Source: Streptomyces sp. P9-A2 (lineage in GTDB: Bacteria; Actinomycetota; Actinomycetes; Streptomycetales; Streptomycetaceae). Taken from it: DNA of 64,000 nucleotides. The stretch spans positions 2,232,001-2,296,000 of the forward strand of contig NZ_JAZIFX010000001.1 in assembly GCF_036634175.1 (NCBI RefSeq), read 5' to 3'. The stretch's first letter is position 1; the number at the start of each line of letters is the position of its first letter. Shown piece after piece: positions 37,973 to 49,418 of the stretch. The notes below the pieces were generated by a model. That model was not told the DNA's origin. It did not search any database and was given only the letters and a program-made list of their open reading frames with translations. The translations under genes and the position numbers were made by a program.

Positions 37973-38941
37973 ATGACGCACGCCATGCTGAAGGGGTCGA
38001 ACGTCCCGCTCCGGACCACCACGGTACGCGCCGTGCTGCGCTGGTCGCCTGGCCAGGGGGTACCTGACGTGGACGCGTCCGCCCTGCTTCTCGGGCTCGA
38101 CGGCCGGGTCCGGTCGGACGAGGACTTCGTCTTCTACAACCAGCCCCGGCACCCCTCCGGCAAAGTGTGGCGGCTGGGCAAGAAACGCGTCGCCGAGAAC
38201 CTGACCGACACGATCCAGACTGATCTCGGCGGGGTCGAGGAGGGCGTCGGGCGGATTCTGCTGGTGGCGTCGGCGGACGGTGTCGCCTTCGACACCGTGG
38301 ACACCCTGTGCATCCTGCTGTACGACGCCGAGGCCCCGGACACGGAGGCGCTGGCGTCCTTCGACGTCACGCCGGAGACGGGCCGGGAGACCGCGCTGAT
38401 CTGCGGTGAGCTGTACCGGCGCGGGGACGGCTGGAAGTTCCGGGCGCTCGGCGAGGGCTATTCGAACGGGCTGAAGGGCCTGGCGACGGACTTCGGGATC
38501 TCGGTGGACGAGTCGGAGGCGGCACAGGAGCCTGTGACCGCCGACGCCGACGCGCCCGCGCCCTCGGTCTCCTCCGAGGCGCCGGCCCTGGCATCACACG
38601 CCCCCGCCCCGCCGGAGCCCTCGGTCTCCTCCGAGGCACTGACCCAGCAGGTACATTCCCCCGTCGCGGCCGATCCGTCCCTCCCGCTGCCGCCCGAGCA
38701 GCCGCCGGGGGTCCCGGCACAGCCCGCCTACGGCTATCCGCCCCAGCAGCCGCCGGCCACGCAGCCGGCCTACGGCTACCCCCAGCCGACCGCCCCGCCC
38801 GCCTACGGCTACCCCCAGACGTCCCCCGTGCCCGCCGTCGCGGCGGCCCCGTCCGGCTACGGCTACCCGCCCCCGGCCGTCCACACCCCCGACCCCGACT
38901 TCCGCCTGCCTCCGCAGGGGCCGCAGTTCATCGGGCGGTAG
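37973..38941 (+). CDS. TerD-family protein with proline-rich GYGYP tail
   Basis: 322 aa. The TerD domain (1-185) keeps [28 protein letters not shown] and [32 protein letters not shown]. The second acidic calcium loop is altered: where paralogues have [13 protein letters not shown] this one has [13 protein letters not shown]. The C-terminal 130 residues are Pro/Ala/Ser rich with repeated AYGYP motifs, probably disordered. TerD proteins bind Ca2+ and act in tellurite, phage and stress responses. Divergent from the lyase operon and convergent with the TerA-like gene (18-bp gap). Confidence 0.9.
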   Translation: MTHAMLKGSNVPLRTTTVRAVLRWSPGQGVPDVDASALLLGLDGRVRSDEDFVFYNQPRHPSGKVWRLGKKRVAENLTDTIQTDLGGVEEGVGRILLVASADGVAFDTVDTLCILLYDAEAPDTEALASFDVTPETGRETALICGELYRRGDGWKFRALGEGYSNGLKGLATDFGISVDESEAAQEPVTADADAPAPSVSSEAPALASHAPAPPEPSVSSEALTQQVHSPVAADPSLPLPPEQPPGVPAQPAYGYPPQQPPATQPAYGYPQPTAPPAYGYPQTSPVPAVAAAPSGYGYPPPAVHTPDPDFRLPPQGPQFIGR

Positions 38942-38959
38942 GCCCCTCCGGGAGCCCGG

Positions 38960-39697
38960 TCACCGCCCCGTCTTCGACTTGAAGCCGCGCCCCCACTGCA
39001 GGCCCCAGCCGTAGAGGCGGTCCAGCTCTCCCTGGAAGCCGTAGACGAACTTCACCTCGCGGTGGACGATGATCTCCCCCTTGATGTTCTCGATCATCAC
39101 CACCGCGCAGGAGCGGGCCTGCGGGTGGCGTTCGTCCAGGCTTATCTCGATCCGCGGGCCGTTGCCGGGATAGAGCGTGACCATGGCCCGGGTCCGGTCG
39201 AAGGCGGGCGTCTGGTCGTAGATGTACACGAAGACCAGCAGGCGTTTGATGTTCTCGCGCTGGTCCAGGTTGACGTAGAGCGTCTCCCCCGAGCCCGAGC
39301 CGAACCGGTCGTCGCCGCTGAGCTTGACGTACGGCGGCCCGTTGACGTCGCCGAGGAGGCCGCCGAGCGGCTGGACCACGCCCTTGGTGCCGTCCTGGAG
39401 CTCGTACAGGCAGCCGAGGTCCAGGTCGACGTCGACCATGCTCTGGCTGTGGGCGATGACCTCCGGGGGCTTGAGCGCCTTGAGGGGGTGGCGCAGCAGG
39501 CTCTCCCGCTGGGAGCCGCCCAGGTCGGAGGTCCGCATCCGCCAGCTCAGGTTGACCCGGAGATTTCCGGTGGCCGCGCCCTGTTTGGTCAGGGACACCT
39601 GCGCATACCGTTTCGTCAGCTCGATGGCGTTGGTCGCCGCGTTGCCCGAGTCGAAGGCGCTGTCGTTTCCGCGCCACAGTCCGTCCAGGAAGCCCAT
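38960..39697 (-). CDS. TerA-like / TerD-superfamily tellurium-resistance protein
   Basis: 245 aa. It starts MGFLDGLWRGNDSAFDSGN, has a TerD-like beta-sandwich region with VDVDLDLGCLYELQDGTKGVVQPLGG (calcium-loop equivalent) and RIEISLDERHPQARSCAVVMIEN, and ends GWGLQWGRGFKSKTGR. This is the pattern of the shorter TerA-type proteins in Streptomyces Ter loci. A longer frame to 39850 runs through a repetitive, non-coding-looking region, so ATG 39697 is preferred though its Shine-Dalgarno is weak. Role: cytosolic member of the Ca2+-dependent Ter scaffold. Confidence 0.85.
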   Translation of the reverse strand: MGFLDGLWRGNDSAFDSGNAATNAIELTKRYAQVSLTKQGAATGNLRVNLSWRMRTSDLGGSQRESLLRHPLKALKPPEVIAHSQSMVDVDLDLGCLYELQDGTKGVVQPLGGLLGDVNGPPYVKLSGDDRFGSGSGETLYVNLDQRENIKRLLVFVYIYDQTPAFDRTRAMVTLYPGNGPRIEISLDERHPQARSCAVVMIENIKGEIIVHREVKFVYGFQGELDRLYGWGLQWGRGFKSKTGR

Positions 39698-39998
39698 TCC
39701 CGCCCCAAGTCCACTCGTCGAACCCCGCTGCCCCGCTGATACCGCTGCCCCGTGATCCCGCTGACCCGCTGATACCGCTGCTCTGCTGCCCTGCTGTCCC
39801 GTCGCGCCCCTGCTGTCCCGCCCGCCCCTCACGGGCCGCCGCACCCTCACGCCTCACGGGCCGCCGCCCCCTCACGGGTCGCCCTCCCTTCCACGGGCCG
39901 TCCGGCGCCCGTGCGGGCTCCGGACGGCCGTCGGGGCGGCCCCGAGGACTGGTCCTCGACGGCCGCCCCGAACAGAGCGTTCCTCACCCGGAGGGCTG
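39698..39998. other. Intergenic with short direct repeats (TerC to TerA-like gap)
   Basis: About 300 bp. Direct repeats: CCGCTGATACCGCTG at 39733-39747 and 39766-39780, and CCTCACGGGCCGCCGC at 39827-39842 and 39852-39867. CTGCTGTCCCG also occurs twice near 39791-39820. The segment next to the TerC gene holds a long terminator hairpin (39932-39970). Confidence 0.6.
39932..39970 (-). terminator. Terminator after TerC-family gene
   Basis: Nested hairpin: outer CGGGGCGGCC / GGCCGCCCCG and inner CGAGGAC / GTCCTCG on the same axis, 29 bp beyond the TerC-family stop on the minus strand. Confidence 0.8.
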
Positions 39999-41138
39999 TC
40001 ACACCCCGGAGGAGACCTCGGTCTTCTCGCCCGAGCCGCCCTCGGCCGCCGCGTGGGCCTTGTTGCGGCGCACGGAGGACCAGAAGGACAGGCCGATCAG
40101 GAAGACACCGATGAGACCGGTGATGATCTCGTTGACCTCGTACTGGATCGTGATGAGCAGGAGCGCGGCGAGAGCGCCGATCGCGTAGTGCGCGCCGTGC
40201 TCCAGGAAGACGTACTCGTCGAGGGTGCCCTGGCGGACCAGGTAGACCGTCAGCGAACGGACGTACATGGCGCCGATACCGAGGCCCAGGGCCATCAGCA
40301 CGATGTCGTTGGTGATGGCGAAGGCGCCGATCACGCCGTCGAAGGAGAAGGAGGCGTCCAGGACCTCGAGGTAGAGGAACATGAAGAACGCGGCCTTGCC
40401 GCCGATGGCGAGGGCCGTCTTGGGCTTGCCGGCCCGCGCGGCCTTCTCCTCCTCCTCGTGCTCGTGTTCCTCCGACTCCTCGAGCCGGTTCTCGAAGTAG
40501 CCGGAGAGTCCGCCCACGATCATGTAGGTGATCAGACCGCCGATACCGGCGAGGAGGACCGTTTCCGCCTTGTCGACATGCATGCCGCCGTGCTGGTGGG
40601 CGTTGGCCCCGACCGTGAGGGAGGCGATCAGCAGGACGATCAGCGCGATGCAGGCCGACAGCATGTCGACCTTGCCGAGCTTGGACAGCGGGCGCTCGAT
40701 CCAGGTCAGCCACTTGATGTCCCGGTCCTCGAAGATGAAGTCCAGGAAGATCATCAACAGGAACATGCCACCGAAGGCGGCGATCGACGGGTGGGCGTCG
40801 GTGACCAGTTCCTGGTAGCGGTCCTTGTCGGTGAGGGCGAGATCGACCGCCTCGATGGGTCCGAGCGAGGCGCTGATGGCGACGATCACGACGGGGAAGA
40901 CCAGCCGCATACCGAAGACGGCGATCAGGATGCCGATGGTGAGGAAGATCTTCTGCCAGAAGGCATTCATCTTCTTCAGGATTCCGGCGTTGACCACCGC
41001 GTTGTCGAAGGACAGCGAAATCTCGAGGATCGAGAGGATCGCCACGATGCCGAAGGCGGTCCACCCCCCGAAGAGGATCGCTGCGACCAGGCCGAGCGCG
41101 GTGACCGCGAACGACCAGCCGAAGGTTTTCAGAACCAC
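39999..41138 (-). CDS. TerC family (DUF475) integral membrane protein
   Basis: 379 aa, about nine helices. Both TerC signature motifs are present: LEISLSFDNAVVNAGIL (about 37-53) and LEVLDASFSFDGVIGAFAIT (about 250-270), carrying the Asp/Asn residues that bind metal in the membrane. Cytosolic or outer loops are rich in metal-binding residues: NAHQHGGMH, and EESEEHEHEEEEKAA (about 215-230). TerC relatives act in Mn2+ export linked to metallation and in Ter membrane complexes. Start is GTG 41138. It lies between TerD paralogues, 75 bp downstream of one. Confidence 0.92.
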   Translation of the reverse strand: MVLKTFGWSFAVTALGLVAAILFGGWTAFGIVAILSILEISLSFDNAVVNAGILKKMNAFWQKIFLTIGILIAVFGMRLVFPVVIVAISASLGPIEAVDLALTDKDRYQELVTDAHPSIAAFGGMFLLMIFLDFIFEDRDIKWLTWIERPLSKLGKVDMLSACIALIVLLIASLTVGANAHQHGGMHVDKAETVLLAGIGGLITYMIVGGLSGYFENRLEESEEHEHEEEEKAARAGKPKTALAIGGKAAFFMFLYLEVLDASFSFDGVIGAFAITNDIVLMALGLGIGAMYVRSLTVYLVRQGTLDEYVFLEHGAHYAIGALAALLLITIQYEVNEIITGLIGVFLIGLSFWSSVRRNKAHAAAEGGSGEKTEVSSGV

Positions 41139-41213
41139 TGGCTACCCCATCATGTGTGGGGGGCTCCCCCGGACGATCTCCGGAGGAGACTCTCCCCGCT
41201 GCCATAGTCGGCT

Positions 41214-41789
41214 TTACGAAACATTGACTCCGAAGTCTAGAGCGATGCCCCGCAGCCCGGACGCGTACCCCTGCCCCACCGCCCTGAACTTCCATTCGCC
41301 CTGATAACGGTAGAGCTCGCCGAAGATCATCGCGGTTTCGGTGGAGGCGTCCTCGCTCAGGTCGTAACGGGCGAGTTCCTGGCCGTCCGCCTGGTTGACG
41401 ACTCGGATGAAGGCATTACTGACCTGACCGAAAGCCTGGCCCCGGTCGTCGGCCAGGTGGATGGAGACCGGAAAAATGATCTTGTCGCACCGGTCCGGCA
41501 CCTTGGAGAGGTCGACCAGTAGGGACTCGTCGTCGCCGTCGCCCTCACCGGTGAGGTTGTCACCCGTGTGCTCCACCGAGCCGTCCGGGCTGTGGAGCTG
41601 GTTGTAGAAGATGAACCACTCGTCCCCCATGACCCGGCCGCCGCTGCACATCAGTGCGCTGGCGTCGAGGTCGAAGGGGGCTCCGGTGGTGGAGCGTGCG
41701 TCCCAGCCGAGCCCGATCAACACCTGCGTGAGGTTCGGTGCGGCCTTGGACAGGGAGACGTTTCCTCCCTTGGCGAGTGTGACGCCCAT
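41214..41789 (-). CDS. terD: TerD-family calcium-binding protein
   Basis: 191 aa, the standard TerD length. [15 protein letters not shown] start, Ca2+ site loops FDLDASALM and [21 protein letters not shown], and C-terminal [35 protein letters not shown]. TerD proteins bind two Ca2+ ions and are thought to organise a membrane-associated stress complex with TerC. It is the first of two near-identical minus-strand paralogues. The upstream paralogue is separated from it by two terminators, so the two have separate promoters. It may be co-transcribed with the downstream TerC gene. Confidence 0.95.
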   Translation of the reverse strand: MGVTLAKGGNVSLSKAAPNLTQVLIGLGWDARSTTGAPFDLDASALMCSGGRVMGDEWFIFYNQLHSPDGSVEHTGDNLTGEGDGDDESLLVDLSKVPDRCDKIIFPVSIHLADDRGQAFGQVSNAFIRVVNQADGQELARYDLSEDASTETAMIFGELYRYQGEWKFRAVGQGYASGLRGIALDFGVNVS

Positions 41790-41880
41790 ATTGCTGGTCC
41801 CTCCCCGGGTGATGTTTCTCGGAAGCCGCCGTCCAGCACCGGAAGGGGGTCGGACAACAGCCTCACAGGTGGTCCTGCGC

Positions 41881-41915
41881 GTCCGGCGCCGCACGTAAAC
41901 CGTGCGGCGCCGGAC
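41881..41915. terminator. Terminator between TerD paralogues (distal hairpin)
   Basis: 15-bp perfect stem GTCCGGCGCCGCACG / CGTGCGGCGCCGGAC with loop TAAAC, downstream of the TerD gene that ends at 41971 (minus strand). Confidence 0.85.
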
Positions 41916-41937
41916 GGAACAGCCGTACGAGACGACC

Positions 41938-41963
41938 CGTCCCGGGCGCCGACGCCCGGGACG
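41938..41963. terminator. Terminator between TerD paralogues (proximal hairpin)
   Basis: 11-bp perfect stem CGTCCCGGGCG / CGCCCGGGACG with loop CCGA, 8 bp beyond the TerD stop. With the hairpin at 41881 it forms a tandem terminator. Confidence 0.75.
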
Positions 41964-41970
41964 CGAGGTC

Positions 41971-42546
41971 TCAGACGTTCACGCCGAAGTCCTGGGCGAT
42001 GCCGCGCAGACCGGAGGCGTAGCCCTGGCCGATGGCACGGAACTTCCACTCGGCGCCGTGCCGGTACAGCTCACCGAAGACCATGGCGGTCTCGGTGGAG
42101 GCGTCCTCGGACAGGTCGTAGCGGGCGATCTCGGCGCCGCCGGCCTGGTTGACGACGCGGATGAACGCGTTGCGCACCTGGCCGAAGGACTGCTGGCGGT
42201 TCTCGGCGTCGTAGATCGACACCGGGAAGACGATCTTCTCGATCTCGGCGGGGACACCCGCGAGGTTGACCTTGATCTGCTCGTCGTCGCCCTCGCCCTC
42301 ACCGGTGAGGTTGTCGCCGGTGTGCTCGACCGAGCCGTCGGGGCTCTTGAGGTTGTTGAAGAAGACGAAGTTGGCGTCGTTGGTGACCTTGCCGGTGTTG
42401 TTCACCAGCAGCGCACTGGCGTCCAGGTCGAAGTCGGTGCCGGTCGTGGTGCGGATGTCCCACCCCAGTCCGACGATGACCGCGGTCAGGCCCGGCGCCT
42501 CCTTGGTCAGCGATACGTTGCCGCCCTTGCTGAGGCTGACTCCCAC
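41971..42546 (-). CDS. terD: TerD-family calcium-binding protein
   Basis: 191 aa from GTG 42546 with GGAGGA 5 nt upstream. It is closely similar to its downstream paralogue: [54 protein letters not shown] and [35 protein letters not shown]. Both Ca2+ loops are intact. Expected to act in the cytosol at the membrane surface in the stress response linked to tellurite, oxidants and phage. It is followed by a double terminator, so it is probably transcribed alone and strongly. Confidence 0.95.
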   Translation of the reverse strand: MGVSLSKGGNVSLTKEAPGLTAVIVGLGWDIRTTTGTDFDLDASALLVNNTGKVTNDANFVFFNNLKSPDGSVEHTGDNLTGEGEGDDEQIKVNLAGVPAEIEKIVFPVSIYDAENRQQSFGQVRNAFIRVVNQAGGAEIARYDLSEDASTETAMVFGELYRHGAEWKFRAIGQGYASGLRGIAQDFGVNV

Positions 42547-42679
42547 GAGTCCTCCATTGATTGTCCGGGGGCAGGAAGCCCCGTCGTGCGTCGGATGTCG
42601 GATCAACGAGTCGATCCTAGTAATGGGTTCCCGGCCACCGCAGGTCCCGGGGCCGGAGAAGTATCGCCGCCGGGCGTGC

Positions 42680-43138
42680 TCACAGCGTGTCGAGCGCCTC
42701 GGTGTAGTCGTTCAGGTCACGTGCGTCGGGCAGCGCGTTGACGACCGTCCACCGGACGAGGCCCTCACGGTCGATGACGAAGGTCCCCCGTACGGCGCAG
42801 CCCTTGCCCTCGTCGAAGACGCCATAGGCGCGCGAGACGTCCCCGTGCGGCCAGAAGTCCGACAGCAGGGGGTACTCCAGGCTCTCCTGCTCGGCGAAGA
42901 CCCGCAGGGTGTGGATGGAGTCGGTGGAGACGGCGAGCAGCCGCGTGTCGCCGTCGGCGAGGCGGGCCGGGCCGTCGCGCAGGGCGCGTAGTTCGTCGGT
43001 GCACACGCTGGTGAAGGCGAAGGGGTAGAAGACGAGCACCACGTTCTGACGGCCGTGGTGGTCGGACAGCCGGACGGGCGCGCCGTGGTTGTCCTTGAGT
43101 TCGAAGTCGGGGGCGTGATCGCCGACCTGGATCGCCAT
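42680..43138 (-). CDS. AhpE-type peroxiredoxin
   Basis: 152 aa. Thioredoxin fold with [26 protein letters not shown], the peroxidatic Cys in [19 protein letters not shown] (T-x-x-C) and a catalytic Arg further on ([13 protein letters not shown]). A second cysteine in [10 protein letters not shown] is not in the position of a classical 2-Cys resolving residue. It reduces hydrogen or organic peroxides using a cytosolic thiol donor. ATG 43138 was chosen as the family start; the longer frame to 43252 looks non-coding. Position at the edge of the Ter locus fits an oxidative-stress role. Confidence 0.92.
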   Translation of the reverse strand: MAIQVGDHAPDFELKDNHGAPVRLSDHHGRQNVVLVFYPFAFTSVCTDELRALRDGPARLADGDTRLLAVSTDSIHTLRVFAEQESLEYPLLSDFWPHGDVSRAYGVFDEGKGCAVRGTFVIDREGLVRWTVVNALPDARDLNDYTEALDTL

Positions 43139-43215
43139 CGCCTGGTTCGTCCCTTCGGGGTGCTGTGCCCGGTCTGTTCCCTGGGAACACCCTACGCAAG
43201 GGGTACGACAAGAGG

Positions 43216-43246
43216 CCGGACGGGCTGAGCTGAGCAGCCCGTCCGG
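43216..43246. terminator. Terminator downstream of DUF3052 gene
   Basis: 12-bp stem CCGGACGGGCTG / CAGCCCGTCCGG with a 7-nt loop, between the DUF3052 gene (ends 43296) and the peroxiredoxin gene. Confidence 0.75.
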
Positions 43247-43295
43247 TGACACAGCGGGGGACGGCCGGCCGCGGGAGCGGGCCGCCGCCGTGGTT

Positions 43296-43733
43296 CTACC
43301 TCCGGGACTTGGCCGCCTTGGGAGTGGCCAGCCTGCTGCCGCTCCAGTCCTTGCCGACGCTGACGCCCTTTGCGGCGGTCAGGCCGGCGGTGGTGGCGGC
43401 TTCCGAGACGTCACTCGGCTCCACGTATCCCGAACGGCCGGTCTTCGGCGTAAGGAGCAGGATCGCCCCGCCTTCCTCGATGTACGTGCCGGCGTCCACC
43501 AGCGCGTCCGTCAGGTCGCCGTCGTCGTCGCGGAACCACAGCACAACGGCGTCAGCCACGTCGTCGTAGTCCTCGTCGACAAGGTCGCTCTCGATGACGC
43601 CCTCGATGGCCTCGCGGAGCTCCTGGTCGACGTCGTCGTCGTAGCCGATCTCCTGGACCACCTGCCCGGGCTGGAAACCCAGCCTGGCGGCAGGGTTCGT
43701 CCGCTCCTCCGCGTGGTCCGCGGTCGCGCTCAC
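43296..43733 (-). CDS. DUF3052 family protein
   Basis: 145 aa from GTG 43733 (GGAGG 6 nt upstream). Family sequence: AARLGFQPGQVVQEIGYDDDVDQELREAIE, then VVLWFRDDDGDLTDALVDAG and GGAILLLTPKTGRSGYVEPSDVSEAATTAGL. DUF3052 is an actinobacterial cytosolic family without known function, always next to the pyruvate dehydrogenase E1 gene in Streptomyces as far as I recall. It is divergent from aceE with a 411-bp shared upstream region. Confidence 0.9.
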   Translation of the reverse strand: MSATADHAEERTNPAARLGFQPGQVVQEIGYDDDVDQELREAIEGVIESDLVDEDYDDVADAVVLWFRDDDGDLTDALVDAGTYIEEGGAILLLTPKTGRSGYVEPSDVSEAATTAGLTAAKGVSVGKDWSGSRLATPKAAKSRR

Positions 43734-44144
43734 GGTTTGCCTCCTGATCATGGTTTGGGAATATCTCAGCCACGCGCGGGCGCGCGGCGTTGGCCGTAGT
43801 CCACACGGGCGGGACGGATCGCGCAAGTACCCGGCCGCTCGGACCGCCTAAACGGTGACGATCCTGGCCGGGCCACCGCAACTCCAGGCACATCATCCTG
43901 ACTCACAGCGACTTGCACCATACCCTTGTGCCCCGAATGGGCGTTTGGGAACTGTATACGGGTACGAGACTCGCATGACTCCGAGATTCGCTCCGTACGC
44001 GCCACCGTACCGGTGTCGGGTGCGGGTTACCTATCGGTAGAGATGACGTGCGCGGCCCCGAGGTGGACGATGGGGATCGCGCAGACCCGACTGCACCAGT
44101 GAAACAGCGGCCTCCTCACGGCCCTTCGACAGGTAAGGAACAGC
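43734..44144. other. Divergent promoter region of DUF3052 and aceE
   Basis: 411 bp with no gene. It contains the AT-richer stretch 43940-43975, where GCGT (43941-43944) and GGGTAC (43960-43965), 15 bp apart, fit the Streptomyces sigma-B-like consensus GNNT-N14-16-GGGTAC/T. A TTGCAC/TACCCT-like vegetative pair may lie at about 43914-43926. aceE starts with AAGGAA 5-9 nt before GTG 44145. Confidence 0.5.
43941..43965 (+). promoter_or_regulatory. Candidate sigma-B-type promoter upstream of aceE
   Basis: GCGT-N15-GGGTAC matches the published Streptomyces general-stress sigma consensus. Such short motifs occur by chance, so this is a candidate only. It is 180 bp upstream of the aceE start. Confidence 0.3.
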
Positions 44145-46892
<2,748 letters not shown>

Positions 46893-46927
46893 CGCGGGCG
46901 CGCGGCGCATGATGAGCGGCGCATGAT

Positions 46928-46961
46928 GAAGGGCCTCCGGCGTTCGCCGGAGGCCCTTCAT
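46928..46961. terminator. aceE terminator
   Basis: 14-bp perfect stem GAAGGGCCTCCGGC / GCCGGAGGCCCTTC around TTCG-type loop, 36 bp after the aceE stop. It can serve the convergent DUF4190 gene as well. Confidence 0.88.
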
Positions 46962-47027
46962 CCGTTGCGTTCCGGAGACTTCTGTCCGGTTTCCGGGTCA
47001 CCCGGGTCGTCCGGGGCGGCCGGGTGG

Positions 47028-47336
47028 TCAGAACACTCCGTAGCCCGGGCCGGTGGCCGAGGCCAGCCAGATGACCGCCAGCAGCGTGTCGATGGCGCCC
47101 AGGACCACGGCGACCAGCGCCGGGATCGAGCGGGACCCGCCCCAACTGCGGCCCATGGCGAGCCAGCCGCAGACGATCGCCGCCGGGCCGAGGACGATCC
47201 CCAGCACGAAGAATCCGGCGACCGCGCAGATGACTCCGATGATTCCGAGCGTCGCGCGATCCGGCCCGGTCCGTAGCCCCGTCCGGCCACGTGAGCGGGG
47301 GTGCCTGCGCGTGCTGCCTCCGAAGCTCGCCATCAT
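47028..47336 (-). CDS. DUF4190-type small membrane protein
   Basis: 102 aa. After a charged N-terminus (RRHPRSRGRTGLRTG) come two membrane helices, ATLGIIGVICAVAGFFVLGIVLGPAAIVCGWLAMG and SIPALVAVVLGAIDTLLAVIWLASA, with the Ala/Gly-rich LGPxAIVxGWLAMGRS motif of DUF4190 proteins. Two in-frame ATGs (47336, 47333) lie after GGGGAG. The second has the better spacing. Function unknown. It ends near the convergent aceE terminator. Confidence 0.8.
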   Translation of the reverse strand: MMASFGGSTRRHPRSRGRTGLRTGPDRATLGIIGVICAVAGFFVLGIVLGPAAIVCGWLAMGRSWGGSRSIPALVAVVLGAIDTLLAVIWLASATGPGYGVF

Positions 47337-47610
47337 CAACTCCCCGAACCCCGTGGTTGGTTGGAGTTTCAGTGGGGTTCGACATGCGGGTACCCCCACT
47401 CGGGGCGTGAATGCCCCCGAAGCGACGGCGGACGAGCCGCTGCCGGCGCGCTGCCCCCCTCCAGCAGCGCGCCGCAGCCGCATCCCCCAGGCCCTGCGGA
47501 GGACCTGACCCACTGTGACCTGCGACCCCCTCCCAACGGGAGGGACCACCGCACCGGTTCACCCTGACGAGCGAACCCGGTCACCGGCTCCGGGTCCAGG
47601 CCCGGGTCCG

Positions 47611-49233
47611 TCAGATGTGTCCGACGCCCGCGCCGGCCTCCGCGTTCTCACCGCGCTTGGTGAGGAAGGCGACGCCCACCGCCACGACGGCGACTCCGGT
47701 GGCGACCAGGGAAGCCGTGCTCATGCCGGAGATGAAGGTCTCGTGGGCCACGTCGGTGACCGTCGCGACCATGTCCGGGGGCATCTGCTCGCTCACCGGG
47801 GGCACACCCACCTGGACGGCCTCGGCGGCCTGCGCGGCCTGTTCCGGGGTGAGCGGCTGGAGCCCCGCGTCCGCCCAGTTGTCCGCGAGGTCGCTGTCGA
47901 CCTTGGAGGCCATCACCGCGCCCAGCACGGCCGTACCGAGGCTGCCGCCGACCTGCATGGCCGACTGCTGGAGACCGCCGGCGACGCCGGAGAGCTCCAG
48001 CGGCGCGTTGCCCACGATGACTTCGGTGGCGCCGACCATGACGGGCGCCAGGCCGAGGCCCAGCAGGGCGAACCAGAGCGACATCACGGCGCTGCCGGTG
48101 TCCTTCTGGAGCGTGGAGATACCGAACATGGCGAGCGCGGTGAAGGCCATGCCGCCGGCCAGCGGGATGCGCGGACCGGCCTTGGTGATCACCACGCCGG
48201 CCAGCGGGGAGCCGACGATCATCATGCCGGTGAGCGGCAGCAGGTGCAGACCGGCGTCGACCGGGCTCAGACCGTGCACGTTCTGCAGGTAGAAGGTGAC
48301 GAAGAACAGGCCGCCCATGAAGGAGATGGCCATGAGGACCATCAGCACCACACCCGCGGACAGCGGGACGGAGCGGAACATCGCCAGCGGGAGAAGCGGC
48401 TCCTTGACCCGCTTCTCCCAGAACGCGAAGGCCACGAAGAGCACCACCGAGACGGCGATGAACCCCCAGGTCTTCAGGTCTCCCCAGCCCCACGCGGGGG
48501 CCTTGATCAGCGCCCAGACGAGGCAGAACATCGCACCGGACAGCAGGGCGATGCCGGGCACGTCGAAGGAGTGCGGGCGGTTCTCCGCGCGGTGGTCGAG
48601 CAGGATCCACACGCCGAGGGCGAGCGCGACGACGCCGACCGGGACGTTGATCCAGAAGACCGACTGCCAGCTGACGTGTTCGACGAGGACACCGCCGAGG
48701 ATCGGGCCGCCGGCGGTGGAGGCACCGATGACCATGCCCCAGATGCCTATGGCCATGTTGAGCTTCTCGGCCGGGAAGGTCGCGCGCAGCAGGCCCAGCG
48801 CGGCCGGCATCAGCAGCGCGCCGAACAGCCCCTGTACGACACGGAAGACGATGACCGCCGCGATGCTGTCGGACAGGCCGATCGCGCCCGAGGCGGCGGC
48901 GAAGCCGACGACGCCGATGAGGAAGGTCTGCCGGTGGCCGAACCGGTCGCCGAGCTTGCCCGCGGTGATCAGGGAGACCGCGAGGGCGAGGAAGTACGCG
49001 TTGGTGATCCACTGGACGTCGGCGAAAGTGGCGCCGAGGTCGCTGGCGATGGCGGGGTTGGCGATGGCGACGATGGTGCCGTCGAGGGCCACCATCATGA
49101 CGCCGACGGCGACGGTGAAGAGGGTGAGCCAGGGATGTCCGCGCAGCCCTCTGCCGCGTGCCGCGTCCGACGGGGTGTCCGGAGGTGCCTTGTCCCCGGG
49201 TCCCGTCGCGTCGATGGTGGTCTGACTAGTCAT
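47611..49233 (-). CDS. DHA2-family (EmrB/QacA) MFS efflux transporter
   Basis: 540 aa, 14 predicted helices. Motif A GKLGDRFGHRQTF, motif C PILGGVLVEHVSWQSVFWINVPVG and a clean cytosolic N-terminus starting MTSQTTID. The last loop region (about 450-500) is polar. It should export a cationic or hydrophobic drug using the proton gradient. The TetR gene next to it, transcribed divergently, is the likely repressor. On the minus strand TTGTCA and TAGCCT (18 bp apart) form a promoter ending 7 nt before the ATG, so the mRNA may be leaderless. Confidence 0.93.
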   Translation of the reverse strand: MTSQTTIDATGPGDKAPPDTPSDAARGRGLRGHPWLTLFTVAVGVMMVALDGTIVAIANPAIASDLGATFADVQWITNAYFLALAVSLITAGKLGDRFGHRQTFLIGVVGFAAASGAIGLSDSIAAVIVFRVVQGLFGALLMPAALGLLRATFPAEKLNMAIGIWGMVIGASTAGGPILGGVLVEHVSWQSVFWINVPVGVVALALGVWILLDHRAENRPHSFDVPGIALLSGAMFCLVWALIKAPAWGWGDLKTWGFIAVSVVLFVAFAFWEKRVKEPLLPLAMFRSVPLSAGVVLMVLMAISFMGGLFFVTFYLQNVHGLSPVDAGLHLLPLTGMMIVGSPLAGVVITKAGPRIPLAGGMAFTALAMFGISTLQKDTGSAVMSLWFALLGLGLAPVMVGATEVIVGNAPLELSGVAGGLQQSAMQVGGSLGTAVLGAVMASKVDSDLADNWADAGLQPLTPEQAAQAAEAVQVGVPPVSEQMPPDMVATVTDVAHETFISGMSTASLVATGVAVVAVGVAFLTKRGENAEAGAGVGHI

Positions 49234-49239
49234 GCCTTG

Positions 49240-49270
49240 GAGGCTAGTGACAGCCACTGACAGTTGACAA
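49240..49270 (-). promoter_or_regulatory. MFS promoter with repeated CTGTCA in the spacer
   Basis: -35 TTGTCA, 18-bp spacer, -10 TAGCCT, ATG 7 nt later. The spacer carries two direct copies of CTGTCA and the -35 itself ends TGTCA, so three TGTCA units fall within about 22 bp. This is a plausible site for the divergent TetR protein. Confidence 0.5.
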
Positions 49271-49418
49271 ACCAATTCATCGATCAGTAACTCGGTCGAC
49301 ACACCCGTATAGCCTGAACTGGGAGAACAGTTCCGGAAGCGTCCCGGGGGACCACGGGAACCCCGAGAACCACCGGGGAACCGCAGGGGAATCGATCCGG
49401 AGAGCCACGGGAGGAACC

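Noticed and set aside
39698..39850. Extended start of the TerA-like gene at 39850
   Set aside because: The added residues come from short direct repeats and do not match the family, which begins MGFLDGLWRG.
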